DNA of 44,152 nucleotides from Verrucomicrobiota bacterium (GCA_017309115.1 JAFLEF010000060.1:1-44152); one strand, 5' to 3'; positions 7,415-16,374 are shown, numbered from the stretch's first letter. Notes: generated by a model from the letters alone, not told the origin. A program made the numbers and translations.

Positions 7415-8662
7415 ATGAATCGAAGCACCTCCTTTTTGAATCGCTGGCTGGTGCCGTTTCTGACGGCTCTGGGCGAGAATCCCTACATGTCGGCTATTCG
7501 CGCCGGCATGGTGTCAGTGGTGCCCCTGACCATTATTGGCGGTCTGTTTTTGGTGATCGCGTTTTTGCCTGTTCCTGGGTGGGAAAAGCGGATCGAGCCG
7601 TATAGCCAACTCCTCCAGGTGCCAGTGACGGCGACGTTCGGGTTGCTGGCGGTCTTCGTGTCGTTCGCGATCGGCTACGATCTGGGCAAGCAGTTCAAAC
7701 AGGAGGCGATTGTCAGCGCGTCCATGTCGACGCTGATCTTTCTGATGATCCAGTTGAAGCTCGACGATCTCTCACTGCCGATGGATGGGCTGGGATCCAA
7801 GGGCTTGTTCAGTGCGATCATCATCGCCCTGATTACGGTGCGCGTGCAGCGATTCTTCACGGATCAGAATCTGGTCATTCGCATGCCGAAAAACGTGCCA
7901 CCCGTGGTGTACGAGTCGTTCCTGTCGTTGAGTCCGATGGTGTTTTTGGTGGTGGTGTTTTGGATCATCCGGTTTGTCATTGGCTGGGACATCAACGCCA
8001 GCATTCAAACGCTCTTCTCCCCGCTCGTCTTTGCCTTGAACACGCTGCCCGGCATTCTGGTGTATGCCTTTCTGGTGACCCTGTTGTGGTCGGTGGGCAT
8101 CAACGGGGACAACACGCTGGATGCCTTGGTGGCGCCGGTGTTCCTGCAGTTCCTCACGGCCAATGTGGAGGCGGCCAAGGCCGGGTTGCCGATGCCCTAC
8201 ATCACCGCTCAGGGATTCTTCACCAGCTTTGTGAATGTCGGCGGCACTGGGGCGACCATTGCGCTGGCGCTGGTCATGCTGAACTCGAAGGAACCCGGGT
8301 ACCGCAAGGTGAGTCGTCTGTCCCTGCCGACCCAGATTTTTGGGATCAACGAACCGATCTTCTTCGGATTCCCGATCGTGCTGAATCCGATCTTCATGGC
8401 GCCGTACATTCTGAACGCGTTGTTGCTGACCGCCGGGAGCTATCTGCTCATGGACTGGGGTCTCATTCGGAAGCCGTTTGTGAATGTCCCGTGGACCACG
8501 CCGCCGGTCATTGGCCACTTTTTGGTGTCAGGCGGCGACTGGCGGGCGGCGGTTTGGGGCGTGGTTTCCATTCTGATGGCGATGACGATTTACTATCCGT
8601 TCGCCCGGGCGGCGGAGCGTCAGCGGTTGCAGGCGGAGGCGCAGGGAACGGCCCACGAGTAG
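7415..8662 (+). CDS. PTS EIIC-type sugar permease (cellobiose/chitobiose ChbC-like), no EIIA/EIIB nearby
   Basis: This 415-aa polytopic membrane protein has about 10 hydrophobic segments and belongs to the lactose/cellobiose/chitobiose EIIC family. It shows 'GTGATIALAL' (277-286) and the signature 'FGINEPIFFGFPIVLNP' (309-325), in which E313 corresponds to the substrate-binding Glu. The other conserved site, normally His in a G-I-H-G context, reads 'VGINGDN' (227-233; N230). Neither an EIIA, an EIIB nor a phosphocarrier HPr is encoded in the window. The gene follows the GNAT gene by 10 bases and forms the end of a GH84-GNAT-permease operon, so a GlcNAc-containing di- or oligosaccharide is the likely cargo. 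The stop codon TAG is already inside the 112-bp tandem repeat. Confidence 0.8.
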   Translation: MNRSTSFLNRWLVPFLTALGENPYMSAIRAGMVSVVPLTIIGGLFLVIAFLPVPGWEKRIEPYSQLLQVPVTATFGLLAVFVSFAIGYDLGKQFKQEAIVSASMSTLIFLMIQLKLDDLSLPMDGLGSKGLFSAIIIALITVRVQRFFTDQNLVIRMPKNVPPVVYESFLSLSPMVFLVVVFWIIRFVIGWDINASIQTLFSPLVFALNTLPGILVYAFLVTLLWSVGINGDNTLDALVAPVFLQFLTANVEAAKAGLPMPYITAQGFFTSFVNVGGTGATIALALVMLNSKEPGYRKVSRLSLPTQIFGINEPIFFGFPIVLNPIFMAPYILNALLLTAGSYLLMDWGLIRKPFVNVPWTTPPVIGHFLVSGGDWRAAVWGVVSILMAMTIYYPFARAAERQRLQAEAQGTAHE

Positions 8663-9100
8663 CCGCGGAGGGAACGACGCGCTGACTTCCCGGGACGACT
8701 GCACGGGCTGGGTTGCGGGGGACGCGTGGGGAAGGGAATGGCGCCTTCTGCCGTCGGCGGCTACGGGTGCGTAGCCGCGGAGGGGACGACGCGCTGACCT
8801 CCCGGGACGACTGCTCGTGCGGGATTGCGGGGGACGCGTGGGGAAGGGAATGGCGCCTTCTGCCGTCGGCGGCTACGGGTGCGTAGCCGCGGAAGGAACG
8901 ACGCGCTGACCTCCTGGGACGACTGCTCGTGCGGGATTGCGGGGGACGCGTGGGGAAGGGAATGGCGCCTCCTGCCGTCGGCGGCTACGGGTGCGTAGCC
9001 GCGGAGGGAACGACGCGCTGACATCCCGGGACTACTGCCCGGGCTGGTTTGCGGGGGCCGCGTGGGGCGGGGAATGGCGCCTCCTGCCGTCGGCGGCTAC
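8659..9100. repeat. Tandem array of four 112-bp units with hairpins at the junctions
   Basis: Units start with GTAGCCGCGG at 8659, 8771, 8883 and 8995, giving an exact 112-base period; the fourth lacks the last 6 bases. Each unit starts with GTAGCCGC and ends with GCGGCTAC, so each can pair end to end. At every junction GCGGCTAC-GGGTGC-GTAGCCGC forms an 8-bp hairpin (for example 8757-8778). The array fills the entire gap between two convergent genes: it begins within the permease stop codon and ends six bases before the stop codon of the metallophosphoesterase gene. The period is not a multiple of three, so apparent reading frames across it are not genes. It may act as a bidirectional transcription block, but this is inference. 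Confidence 0.9.
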
Positions 9101-9106
9101 GGGGGT

Positions 9107-10114
9107 TCAGGCCGGGAGGAACTCGACGTCGAGGTAGGCTCCGGTGGCGTTCGCTTCGGTGACGATCTGGGGGATGCCGTTGACCACATCGAGTGAGGCG
9201 CGGTGGATGTGTCCGGCGAAGACACCGAGCAGATTCGGCGTGGCGAACACTTCCCGATGAAAGGTGCGCGTGACGGCGGTGTGTCCCGCAACCGGCCAGC
9301 GGGGGCGTCGTTCCAGCTCGAAGTTTCGATCGGTCGCGGCGTTCCATTCCGGATGTCCGCAGCCGAATCCCACGGAGCGTCCCGGGGCGTACAGCGGGAT
9401 GTGCACCAGGAGCACCAGTGGTTGGCCGGTGCGGACTTGGGCCCGGTAGAATTCCAACTGTTCGGGAAGGATCTCGTAGTGGGAGTTGTCCAGGGAGACG
9501 AAGCGGACCCCGCGCACCTCCCGAACCGATTGGAGCGGCGAATCGCCCTGATACAGCGGGGCGAGGCGTTGACGGGTCCAAGTGGCTCGCAGTTCGTCCA
9601 GGGATCCGGGCATTCCCTCGTAATGCCAGTCATGATTGCCAGCCACGTACACATACGGGAGGGCGGCCTGTTGCAGGCGTTGCTGCACCCATTCGATGGC
9701 TGCCTCCGAGGGGAAACTGAAGATATCGCCGACCAACGCGAGCAGTTCCACTTGGGAACTCCGGGCTTGGGCCAAAGTGGCTTCGAAGCAGGCGTTGGGG
9801 TGGGTGGGTTCGCGGGTTTGGAAGTGCTGGGTTTGGTTGTAGGCCTTGGCCATTCGTCCGCTGTATTGCCGGAACGGTTCCCCACGGGCGTCGTCAACAA
9901 AGAGATGGGTATCGGCCGCGACCAGAATTCGGAAGGGCTCCCGAACGGCGGGGCAGAAAAAGCGAACCCGATTGGCATCCAAGGCGAAGGTGCCGCGGGA
10001 GGAACGCCGGGTGATCTTCGGATTCCGTTGTTCCGCCGGCGAGTCGGCAGTCGCCGGGGACAGGGCGGCTCCGGCACTGGCGGCCGTCAGCAGGGCGAAG
10101 GTGCGGCGATTCAT
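9107..10114 (-). CDS. Calcineurin-like metallophosphoesterase with Tat signal peptide
   Basis: This 335-aa protein begins with a twin-arginine signal ('NRRTFALL', residues 2-9, then an Ala-rich hydrophobic stretch ending near residue 23). The metallophosphoesterase motifs follow in order: 'ADTH' (67-70), 'VGD' (128-130), 'GNHD' (159-162), a later 'LLVHIPLY' and 'GHIH' near the C-terminus. These residues bind a dinuclear metal centre. It should be exported folded, already loaded with metal, to the periplasm and hydrolyse phosphomono- or phosphodiesters; the exact substrate cannot be read from sequence. It stands alone on the minus strand, convergent with the permease and divergent from deoC. 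Confidence 0.85.
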   Translation of the reverse strand: MNRRTFALLTAASAGAALSPATADSPAEQRNPKITRRSSRGTFALDANRVRFFCPAVREPFRILVAADTHLFVDDARGEPFRQYSGRMAKAYNQTQHFQTREPTHPNACFEATLAQARSSQVELLALVGDIFSFPSEAAIEWVQQRLQQAALPYVYVAGNHDWHYEGMPGSLDELRATWTRQRLAPLYQGDSPLQSVREVRGVRFVSLDNSHYEILPEQLEFYRAQVRTGQPLVLLVHIPLYAPGRSVGFGCGHPEWNAATDRNFELERRPRWPVAGHTAVTRTFHREVFATPNLLGVFAGHIHRASLDVVNGIPQIVTEANATGAYLDVEFLPA

Positions 10115-10238
10115 GGGCGGAGGAGTGCGGCAAAAATCTCCACCTCGTGGACCCCGGGAACAAGTATGAATCCCGTCCGGTTACCCTCCGCCCGAGTTCC
10201 CGATTGATCCCGACGGATTCGAACGGCAGCGTTTCGCC

Positions 10239-10922
10239 GTGCCTTTGACGCCTGCGGAACTTGCTGCCCTGATTGATCACACCTTGCTGCGGCCGGATGC
10301 GGTCACGGCGGACTATCAACGGCTTTGCGCCGAAGCCCGCCAGTTCGGTTTTCATTCGGTCTGCGTGCCTGGATCCCGGGTCGTTCAGGCGGCGCACTGG
10401 CTGGAGGACAGTCCGGTCAAGGTGGCGGCGGTGGTCGGGTTTCCCCATGGCGTGGCGGATTCCGATGCGAAGCGGTTCGAAACGGAAAGTGTGATTGATC
10501 TGGGAGCGCAGGAGATCGATGTCGTGCTCAATGTCGGGCGATTGAAGGAGGGCGACGACAAGTATGTTCTGCGGGAACTGCGGGATGTCGTGGAGTCGGC
10601 CGATAGTGTGCCGGTGAAGGTGATTCTTGAGTGTGCGTTGCTGACCGAGGAGGAGAAGCGGCGCGCCTGTTCGCTGGTGGTGGAATCCGGCGCCCGGTTT
10701 GTGAAGACGAGCACGGGCTACAGCAGCGGCGGAGCGACGGTGGAGGATGTGGCGTTGTTGCGCTCGTGCGTCGGGCCGAAGTTTGGCGTTAAGGCGTCGG
10801 GTGGGATTCGGGATCGGGCGACGGCACTCGCCCTGATTGCGGCGGGAGCCACCCGACTGGGAACGAGTTCCGGTCCGGCCATTGTCCGCGCCGAGGCGGT
10901 TCAGACCAACGGCGGTTACTGA
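10239..10922 (+). CDS. deoC: Deoxyribose-phosphate aldolase
   Basis: This 227-aa class I aldolase cleaves 2-deoxy-D-ribose 5-phosphate to acetaldehyde and glyceraldehyde 3-phosphate in deoxynucleoside salvage. The DeoC signature is clear: 'IDHTLLRPDA' (12-21), 'EIDVVLNVG' with D94, 'FVKTSTGY' with the Schiff-base K156, and 'GVKASGGIR' with K185. The length is normal for the short bacterial form. The start is GTG at 10239; no in-frame ATG lies close upstream and no strong ribosome binding site is visible. Its 3' end overlaps the convergent mqnC gene by seven bases. Confidence 0.92.
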   Translation: MPLTPAELAALIDHTLLRPDAVTADYQRLCAEARQFGFHSVCVPGSRVVQAAHWLEDSPVKVAAVVGFPHGVADSDAKRFETESVIDLGAQEIDVVLNVGRLKEGDDKYVLRELRDVVESADSVPVKVILECALLTEEEKRRACSLVVESGARFVKTSTGYSSGGATVEDVALLRSCVGPKFGVKASGGIRDRATALALIAAGATRLGTSSGPAIVRAEAVQTNGGY

Positions 10923-12157
10923 ACGGCGGCCAGCGGGGCCGATACTGCCGGTGAAGGCGTCACCAACCGATACGCGTTGTCGCGTTGGCGGGGTTCGTAG
11001 CCGAGATCGCGAATCAACCGCTGCATATCGGCGACCGTCATGCGAAAGGTCGTTCCCGCCGCGCTGACCACATTCTCCTCGATCATGATCGAGCCCAGAT
11101 CATTGGCGCCGTACTTCAAGGCGACCTGACCCACTTCGAGTCCCTGGGTGACCCAGGAGCTCTGCACGCTGGGAAGGTTATCCAGATAGATGCGGCTCAG
11201 CGCCTGGGTGCGCAGGTAGGCCTGAGCGCCAACGGTGGGCACCTTGAGCACGGCGTTCTCGGGTTGAAAGGTCCAGCAAATGAAGGCGGTGAAGGCGCCG
11301 CCGCGCAGCGCGCCGGATTCCAGGGCCCGGGAATAGGCGCGGGCTTGGGTCATGGGATCGGCGGTAATTGGGGCGGCGATGCCCGGATGCTGCGCGGCCA
11401 ATCGGGCGAGGGAGCGGTCCTGCTGGGCGCGGACGACTTCGAGATGTTCCAGCCGATCCTCCAGCGTTTCCACGTGACCGAACATCATGGTGATCGAACT
11501 GGGCAGACCAAGTCGGTGTGCCGTGTCCATCACGCCCATCCATTCCGCGGTGTTGGCCTTCAGCGGGGCAATGCGTTGGCGTACGCGGTCCACCAGGATT
11601 TCCCCGCCGCCACCGGGAACCGAACCCAGGCCGGCTTCGACGAATTCGCGCAGCAAATGCTCCACTGGTTCACCGAATACCTCCTGAAAGTGGACAAACT
11701 CGCTGGGGCTGAATCCGTGCACGTTGAACCCGGGATACTTCGTGCGGATGTGGTTCAGCAGATCGAGGTACCATTTCTTCGAGAGTTTCGGATGGTGGCC
11801 TCCCTGCATCAGGATCTGCGTTCCGCCGAGCGCGATGGTTTCCTCGATCTTCCGGTCCATCTCCTCGTGCGTGATCACGTAGGAGTCGGCGTCCTTCTCC
11901 GTCCGCCAGAACGCGCAGAACTTGCAGTAGACGTTGCAGACGTTGGTGTAGTTGACGTTGCGATCGACGATGTAGGTGACGAGGTCGTTACCCCGGCCGC
12001 CGTAGGCCTCGCCGCGCAGGAGCTGACGGCGGCGATCGGCCAGAACGCCCAGTTCGCTGAGGGGCAGGGTGTTCAACTGCCGGGCTTCGGCCAGGGAGAT
12101 CCGGCCACCATCCCAGACCTTCTGCAGCAGCGAATCGAGCGAAGGATCGTAAACCAC
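10916..12157 (-). CDS. mqnC: Cyclic dehypoxanthinyl futalosine synthase (radical SAM)
   Basis: This 413-aa radical SAM enzyme has the cluster motif C74-x3-C78-x2-C81 in 'YTNVCNVYCKFCAF', the wording typical of MqnC rather than MqnE. It is followed by 'GGTQILMQGGHHP' and 'GSVPGGGGEILVDRVR', also characteristic. MqnC cyclises dehypoxanthine futalosine in the futalosine route to menaquinone, so this bacterium probably makes menaquinone by that pathway; the other mqn genes are not in the window. Length and motif order match the family. The convergent deoC gene overlaps its last codons. Homoserine dehydrogenase lies 80 bases upstream on the same strand, with no metabolic link obvious. Confidence 0.92.
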   Translation of the reverse strand: MVYDPSLDSLLQKVWDGGRISLAEARQLNTLPLSELGVLADRRRQLLRGEAYGGRGNDLVTYIVDRNVNYTNVCNVYCKFCAFWRTEKDADSYVITHEEMDRKIEETIALGGTQILMQGGHHPKLSKKWYLDLLNHIRTKYPGFNVHGFSPSEFVHFQEVFGEPVEHLLREFVEAGLGSVPGGGGEILVDRVRQRIAPLKANTAEWMGVMDTAHRLGLPSSITMMFGHVETLEDRLEHLEVVRAQQDRSLARLAAQHPGIAAPITADPMTQARAYSRALESGALRGGAFTAFICWTFQPENAVLKVPTVGAQAYLRTQALSRIYLDNLPSVQSSWVTQGLEVGQVALKYGANDLGSIMIEENVVSAAGTTFRMTVADMQRLIRDLGYEPRQRDNAYRLVTPSPAVSAPLAAVQ

Positions 12158-12237
12158 GGGGTCAGCTTACTCTGGCGTCACGTGGCGGCAACCTTGCCGT
12201 GGGGCGGTGGAGTCCCGGTCGGCGGGCGTTCCCTGCC

Positions 12238-13584
12238 TTATTCCAGCGTTTCCACGCGGATCATGACGGGCGGCGCTTTGACGGCCGTCAACTTGGCCAC
12301 GGCGCCGAGTGCCCGCCGGATCGCAGCATTGGGCGCATCGTGAATCATGAGAATGACCGGCACAGCTTCCCCGGCGTGTCCTTCGGGTTGGATAATGGAC
12401 GAGATGCCGATACCCGCCTTGGCCAGCACTCCGGCAATTCGGGCAAACACTCCCGGCCGGTCGAGTACGCTGAGGCGCACGTAGTAGCGGGAGACGAGGT
12501 CATCCAGGGACGCAACGCAGCCATTGCCTTCGTGGGCGACGAAGGGAGGCACGCGGCGGTGCGAACCGTGCTTGAGATCGAGGGCGGCATCCGCGAGATC
12601 GCTCAGCACCGAACTGGCCGTGGCATCGGCTCCGGCCCCTCGACCGTAGAACAGCGTGTCTCCGACCACATCGCCGCGGACGGCAATGGCGTTGAAGGCG
12701 TGATTCACCGAAGCCAGCACGTGGGAATTCGGGATTAGCGCCGGATAGACCGAAACCTGGACCGGGCAGGGCGAGGCGTTCTTCTTGGATTTGCGTTTCG
12801 CTCCTCCGGGCGTGGGAACTCCGCTCTTCACGATGCCCAGCAGCTTGATCGTATAACCCAGCTGGGCGGCGAACTGGATGTCCAGCGTCGTGATGTGGCG
12901 GATGCCTTCGGTATGGATCTGCTGCGGCTGGACCCAGAATCCGTGGGCGAGTGACGCCAGAATGCCGGTTTTGTGCGCGGCGTCGTGACCATCGATGTCC
13001 AGGGAGGGTTCGGCCTCGGCGTAGCCCAATCGTTGGGCGTCCTGGAGTACGTCCTCGAAGGCGGCGCCTTCGAGCTTCATCCGGGTGAGGATGTAATTGC
13101 AGGTGCCGTTGACGATCCCGGCGATTTGGAGGACGCGGTTACCGGCCAAGGATTCCCGGAGAACCTTGATGATGGGAATGCCGCCGGCGACGGACGCTTC
13201 GTAGTAGAGGTTGGCTCCGGAGCGGGCGGCTTCAGCGAACAGTTCTTCGCCGTGAGCGGAGAGGAGGGCCTTGTTGGCCGTGACGACGGGTTTCTTGAGG
13301 CGCAGGGCGGTGCGGACCACGTCCCTGGCCGTGGTGGTGCCGCCCATGAGTTCGGCCACGATATGGACGTCGGGATCTTCGACCACCTTCCGCCAATCAT
13401 CGGTGATTCGATCGGCGGGGAGGGGCAGACTCCGGGTCTTGTTCAACTGCCGGACGGCCAGCCGGGTCACCTGAAGGGAGAGTCCCAAGCGGGACGACAA
13501 AAGCGGGCCATTACGTTCCAGAGCGGCGAGGACACCTCCGCCGACTGTTCCGCCTCCGACTAATCCAAGATTCACCTGCTGCAT
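12238..13584 (-). CDS. hom: Homoserine dehydrogenase with C-terminal ACT domain
   Basis: This 448-aa enzyme of the threonine/methionine branch reduces aspartate semialdehyde to homoserine. It has a Rossmann motif 'GLVGGGTVGGG' (7-17), 'TANK' with K105, and the catalytic region 'YAEAEPSLDIDGHDAAHK' (188-205, K205). An ACT regulatory domain (about 367-448, 'RLSVLDRPGVFARIAGV') suggests feedback control by threonine. Unusual is a short insert of about 20 residues at 254-273, rich in Lys and Pro, between the 'KLLGI' strand and the 'VQVSVYPALIP' strand. It is a monofunctional form with no aspartokinase fused. It is divergent from the secreted hydrolase gene at 13698. Confidence 0.93.
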   Translation of the reverse strand: MQQVNLGLVGGGTVGGGVLAALERNGPLLSSRLGLSLQVTRLAVRQLNKTRSLPLPADRITDDWRKVVEDPDVHIVAELMGGTTTARDVVRTALRLKKPVVTANKALLSAHGEELFAEAARSGANLYYEASVAGGIPIIKVLRESLAGNRVLQIAGIVNGTCNYILTRMKLEGAAFEDVLQDAQRLGYAEAEPSLDIDGHDAAHKTGILASLAHGFWVQPQQIHTEGIRHITTLDIQFAAQLGYTIKLLGIVKSGVPTPGGAKRKSKKNASPCPVQVSVYPALIPNSHVLASVNHAFNAIAVRGDVVGDTLFYGRGAGADATASSVLSDLADAALDLKHGSHRRVPPFVAHEGNGCVASLDDLVSRYYVRLSVLDRPGVFARIAGVLAKAGIGISSIIQPEGHAGEAVPVILMIHDAPNAAIRRALGAVAKLTAVKAPPVMIRVETLE

Positions 13585-13697
13585 ACTGGAGCCGCGGACC
13601 CTGCCCGGGCTGGGGCTCCGGGGCCAACGGTTTTTCCAGCGGTTCGCAGAGTTAGAGTTCAGTTGTTTGGTCGAAGGGGAAACGACAGAGTGGAGGT

Positions 13698-14723
13698 ATG
13701 CGAGGGCGGTTTGGATTGGGAGTTTTGGGGTGGCTAACCCTGGTGGTGACGATGGCGTGGGCGGCTGACGACACGGTCCTGCGGGGCCGGTTGGAGACGA
13801 TCATGGGGCCGTTTCCCTCCGCCGATCGGCGGGGCCCGTTGGACGTGCGGGTCGAGTCTGTGGAGAATCTGGGTGCTTTCGAACGCCGTCGGATCACCTA
13901 TCAGAGCGAACCCGGTAGCCGCGTGCCGGCGTACCTGCTGATTCCGCAGGCGGCGCTGGCCCCGGGCGTCACCCGATCCTTTCCGGCGGTCCTGGGATTG
14001 CATCAGACGCATCCGGCGGGTTCCAAGGTGGTCGTGGGATTGGGTCAGTCGCCGGATGACGAGTATGGCGTTGAACTGGTCCGTCGCGGATTCGTTGTGT
14101 TGGCGCCGCCGTATCCGTGGCTCGCCGAGTACGAACCGGACCTGGCCGGGTTGGGCTACGCGAGCGGGACCATGAAGGCGATCTGGGATAATTCCCGAGG
14201 GCTGGATTTGCTCGCCTCCCTACCGTACGTCGCGACCAACCGCGGCTTCGGTTGCATCGGCCATTCCCTGGGCGGTCATAATGGTTTGTTCACGGCCGCC
14301 TTTGATTCGCGAATCAGCGTCGTGGTCACCAGTTGTGGCTTCGACTCGTTTCGCGACTACTACGACGGAAATCCCGCAGTGTGGCAGCCGGAGAAAGGGT
14401 GGTGTCAGACCCGCTACATGCCGCGGTTGCTGGAATACCGGGGCCGTTTGGACGAACTGCCGTTCGATTTTCCGGACGTGCTGACCCTGATTTCTCCCCG
14501 ACCCGTCTTTATCTCGGCTCCGAAAGGGGATTCCAACTTTCGCTGGCAGAGTGTCGACCGAGTGGTGGAAAAAGCCCGGACGCAGGCCGAAGCGGCGGGG
14601 CGAACACCTCACCTCACCGTGGTTCATCCGGAGAGCGTCCATCGGTTTCCGCCGGAGCAGCGGGAGCAGGCTTACCGCGAGTTGGAGGCGGTCTTGCGGC
14701 CGGCCGCCCCGGCGAAGCCATAG
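13698..14723 (+). CDS. Secreted alpha/beta hydrolase (dienelactone hydrolase/acetyl xylan esterase-like)
   Basis: This 341-aa protein has an N-terminal signal peptide (hydrophobic core about residues 6-20, cleavage near AWA-AD at 22-23). The alpha/beta-hydrolase fold carries a nucleophile elbow 'GHSLGG' (S190), with the probable partners D278 in 'APKGDSN' and H315 in 'ESVHRF'. The strand 'LHQTHPAG' (101-108) probably forms the oxyanion-hole region. It probably acts on esters outside the cytoplasm, but the substrate is not evident. GGAGG lies only one base before the ATG, an unusually short spacing, so a slightly later start is possible. The ceramidase-like gene follows after 51 bases on the same strand. 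Confidence 0.8.
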   Translation: MRGRFGLGVLGWLTLVVTMAWAADDTVLRGRLETIMGPFPSADRRGPLDVRVESVENLGAFERRRITYQSEPGSRVPAYLLIPQAALAPGVTRSFPAVLGLHQTHPAGSKVVVGLGQSPDDEYGVELVRRGFVVLAPPYPWLAEYEPDLAGLGYASGTMKAIWDNSRGLDLLASLPYVATNRGFGCIGHSLGGHNGLFTAAFDSRISVVVTSCGFDSFRDYYDGNPAVWQPEKGWCQTRYMPRLLEYRGRLDELPFDFPDVLTLISPRPVFISAPKGDSNFRWQSVDRVVEKARTQAEAAGRTPHLTVVHPESVHRFPPEQREQAYRELEAVLRPAAPAKP

Positions 14724-14774
14724 ACCGGTCCTTGGCTTGGGGCGCCAAGTGGGGTTTGATGGCGGTGGTTCGCC

Positions 14775-16361
14775 ATGAAATCTCCCGCCGCTCGATTCTT
14801 CCTCCAATCCCTCTTGGGGTTGGTGGTGCTATTGCTGCTCCTGGCCACACTCCTGTTGGGCCGGGCCGCCTGGGTGTTCCGCGATCGATTTCCCGGTTAC
14901 ACCGTCGATGTCCAGATTGATGGCCGGGCTTCGGCAGCGGCTCCGCGACCGCTGCAGGTCGGCTTCGGTCGGGTGAAGATCAACCCGCCCATCGGCGGGA
15001 CCAATCCCCCAGTGTGGGTCGCCGGTTTTGATCAGGGTCGCGCGGCCACCGGCATTCACGACGACCTGTACGTGGTCGCAATGGTGTTGGATGACGGCTA
15101 TTCCCGAGTGGGCATCGCTTCGGTCGATTCCATCGGGATGTTCCACGATGACGTCGTGCGCATCCGGGAACGGTTGCGGGTCGACTTGAAGCTCGACTAC
15201 GTGGTGGTGTGTGCGACGCATAATCACTCCACTCCCGACCTGATGGGACTTTGGGGACCCAGTCCGTTCCAGAGCGGGATCAATCCCGCCTATCGGGAAC
15301 TGGTCATTGCATCGGCAGCGGACGCCCTGGCCACCGCGGTCGCCACTTTGGCGCCGGCAGAGATGTCACTGTTTGAGGTGAAAGTGGATCCCCAGGGATT
15401 GGTGGCCGACACCCGGAAGCCGGAGGTCTATGATCCGGATTTACGAATGATGCTGTTCCGGGATCCGAAATCGCGTCAGGTGCTAGGGTCTCTGGTGGGT
15501 TGGGCGAATCATCCGGAGACACCCTGGTCGGAGAACACTGAGCTCACCGCCGATTTTTGTGGGGTGATTCGCGACGCGCTGGAGAAGGGGATTGTTTACG
15601 ACGGTCAGGTAAAACTGGCGGGCTTGGGCGGAACCCATGTCTTCGTTAACGGGGCGGTGGGCGGTCTGATGACGACTCATCCGAGCACGACCGTTCGGGA
15701 CGTGTTCTTGAACGAGGACTTCAAGACCCCATCGCACGACAAGACTCGGGCGTTGGGAAACAATCTGAGCAAACGACTGCTGGAACGGGTGAAGACTACG
15801 GAAGTCGCGGGAACCACGGCGGCACCGCTGCGAGTGCAGGCTCGGACTCTGGAACTGCCCATTGCCAACCACGGCTTCATATTGGCCAGCATGCTGGGAC
15901 TGCTCGATCGCGGGCACAGCCGGTGGCAAAACTTCCGTACTGAGGTGGCGTTGATCCAGGTCGGCGACGCCAGCATCGCGTGCATTCCGGGCGAGATTTA
16001 TCCGGAGATTGTGAATGGTGGAATTGTGCGGGCCGCCGAGAGCGACTTCGACATCGAGCCGCTGGAAGTGCCGCCGATCCGGGATCTGATGCCGGGTAAG
16101 GTGAAGTTCCTGTTCGGCCTCGCGAACGACGAGATTGGATACATCATTCCCAAATCCCAGTGGGACGTTAGCCCGCCCCATTTGTTTGGCGCCAACAAAG
16201 CCCCGTACGGGGAGGTGAATTCGGTCGGTCCGGAGACGGCCTTCCTCTTGCATTCGGCGATCCGGCAATTGATTGAGGCAGCCAATGATTCGGGTTCAGC
16301 GGCCAAACCGACTGCTCCCCACACGAATCCCGTCGAATCCACAGCCAGTCACACCAAGTAA
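14775..16361 (+). CDS. Neutral/alkaline ceramidase N-terminal domain-like protein, membrane-anchored
   Basis: This 528-aa protein has one N-terminal hydrophobic anchor (about residues 8-30) and then a periplasmic domain of the neutral/alkaline non-lysosomal ceramidase family. It starts with 'QVGFGRVKINPP' (61-72), has the zinc-binding motif 'ATHNHSTPD' (147-155, H149 and H151), and a further His in 'GWANHPET' (H246). Late motifs include 'VGDASIACIPGEIYPE' and 'FLFGLANDEIGYIIP'. Only the catalytic-type N-terminal domain is present, as in many bacterial relatives whose substrates are unknown; true ceramide cleavage should not be assumed. It may act with the preceding secreted esterase. The C-terminal 25 residues are Thr/Ser/Pro-rich and probably disordered. 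Confidence 0.82.
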   Translation: MKSPAARFFLQSLLGLVVLLLLLATLLLGRAAWVFRDRFPGYTVDVQIDGRASAAAPRPLQVGFGRVKINPPIGGTNPPVWVAGFDQGRAATGIHDDLYVVAMVLDDGYSRVGIASVDSIGMFHDDVVRIRERLRVDLKLDYVVVCATHNHSTPDLMGLWGPSPFQSGINPAYRELVIASAADALATAVATLAPAEMSLFEVKVDPQGLVADTRKPEVYDPDLRMMLFRDPKSRQVLGSLVGWANHPETPWSENTELTADFCGVIRDALEKGIVYDGQVKLAGLGGTHVFVNGAVGGLMTTHPSTTVRDVFLNEDFKTPSHDKTRALGNNLSKRLLERVKTTEVAGTTAAPLRVQARTLELPIANHGFILASMLGLLDRGHSRWQNFRTEVALIQVGDASIACIPGEIYPEIVNGGIVRAAESDFDIEPLEVPPIRDLMPGKVKFLFGLANDEIGYIIPKSQWDVSPPHLFGANKAPYGEVNSVGPETAFLLHSAIRQLIEAANDSGSAAKPTAPHTNPVESTASHTK

Positions 16362-16374
16362 CTCGATTCAATTC

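Noticed and set aside
8761-9581. Arg/Pro-rich open frames across the 112-bp array
   Set aside because: The period is not a multiple of three and the frames are repeat translations; they also run into the metallophosphoesterase gene on the wrong frame.
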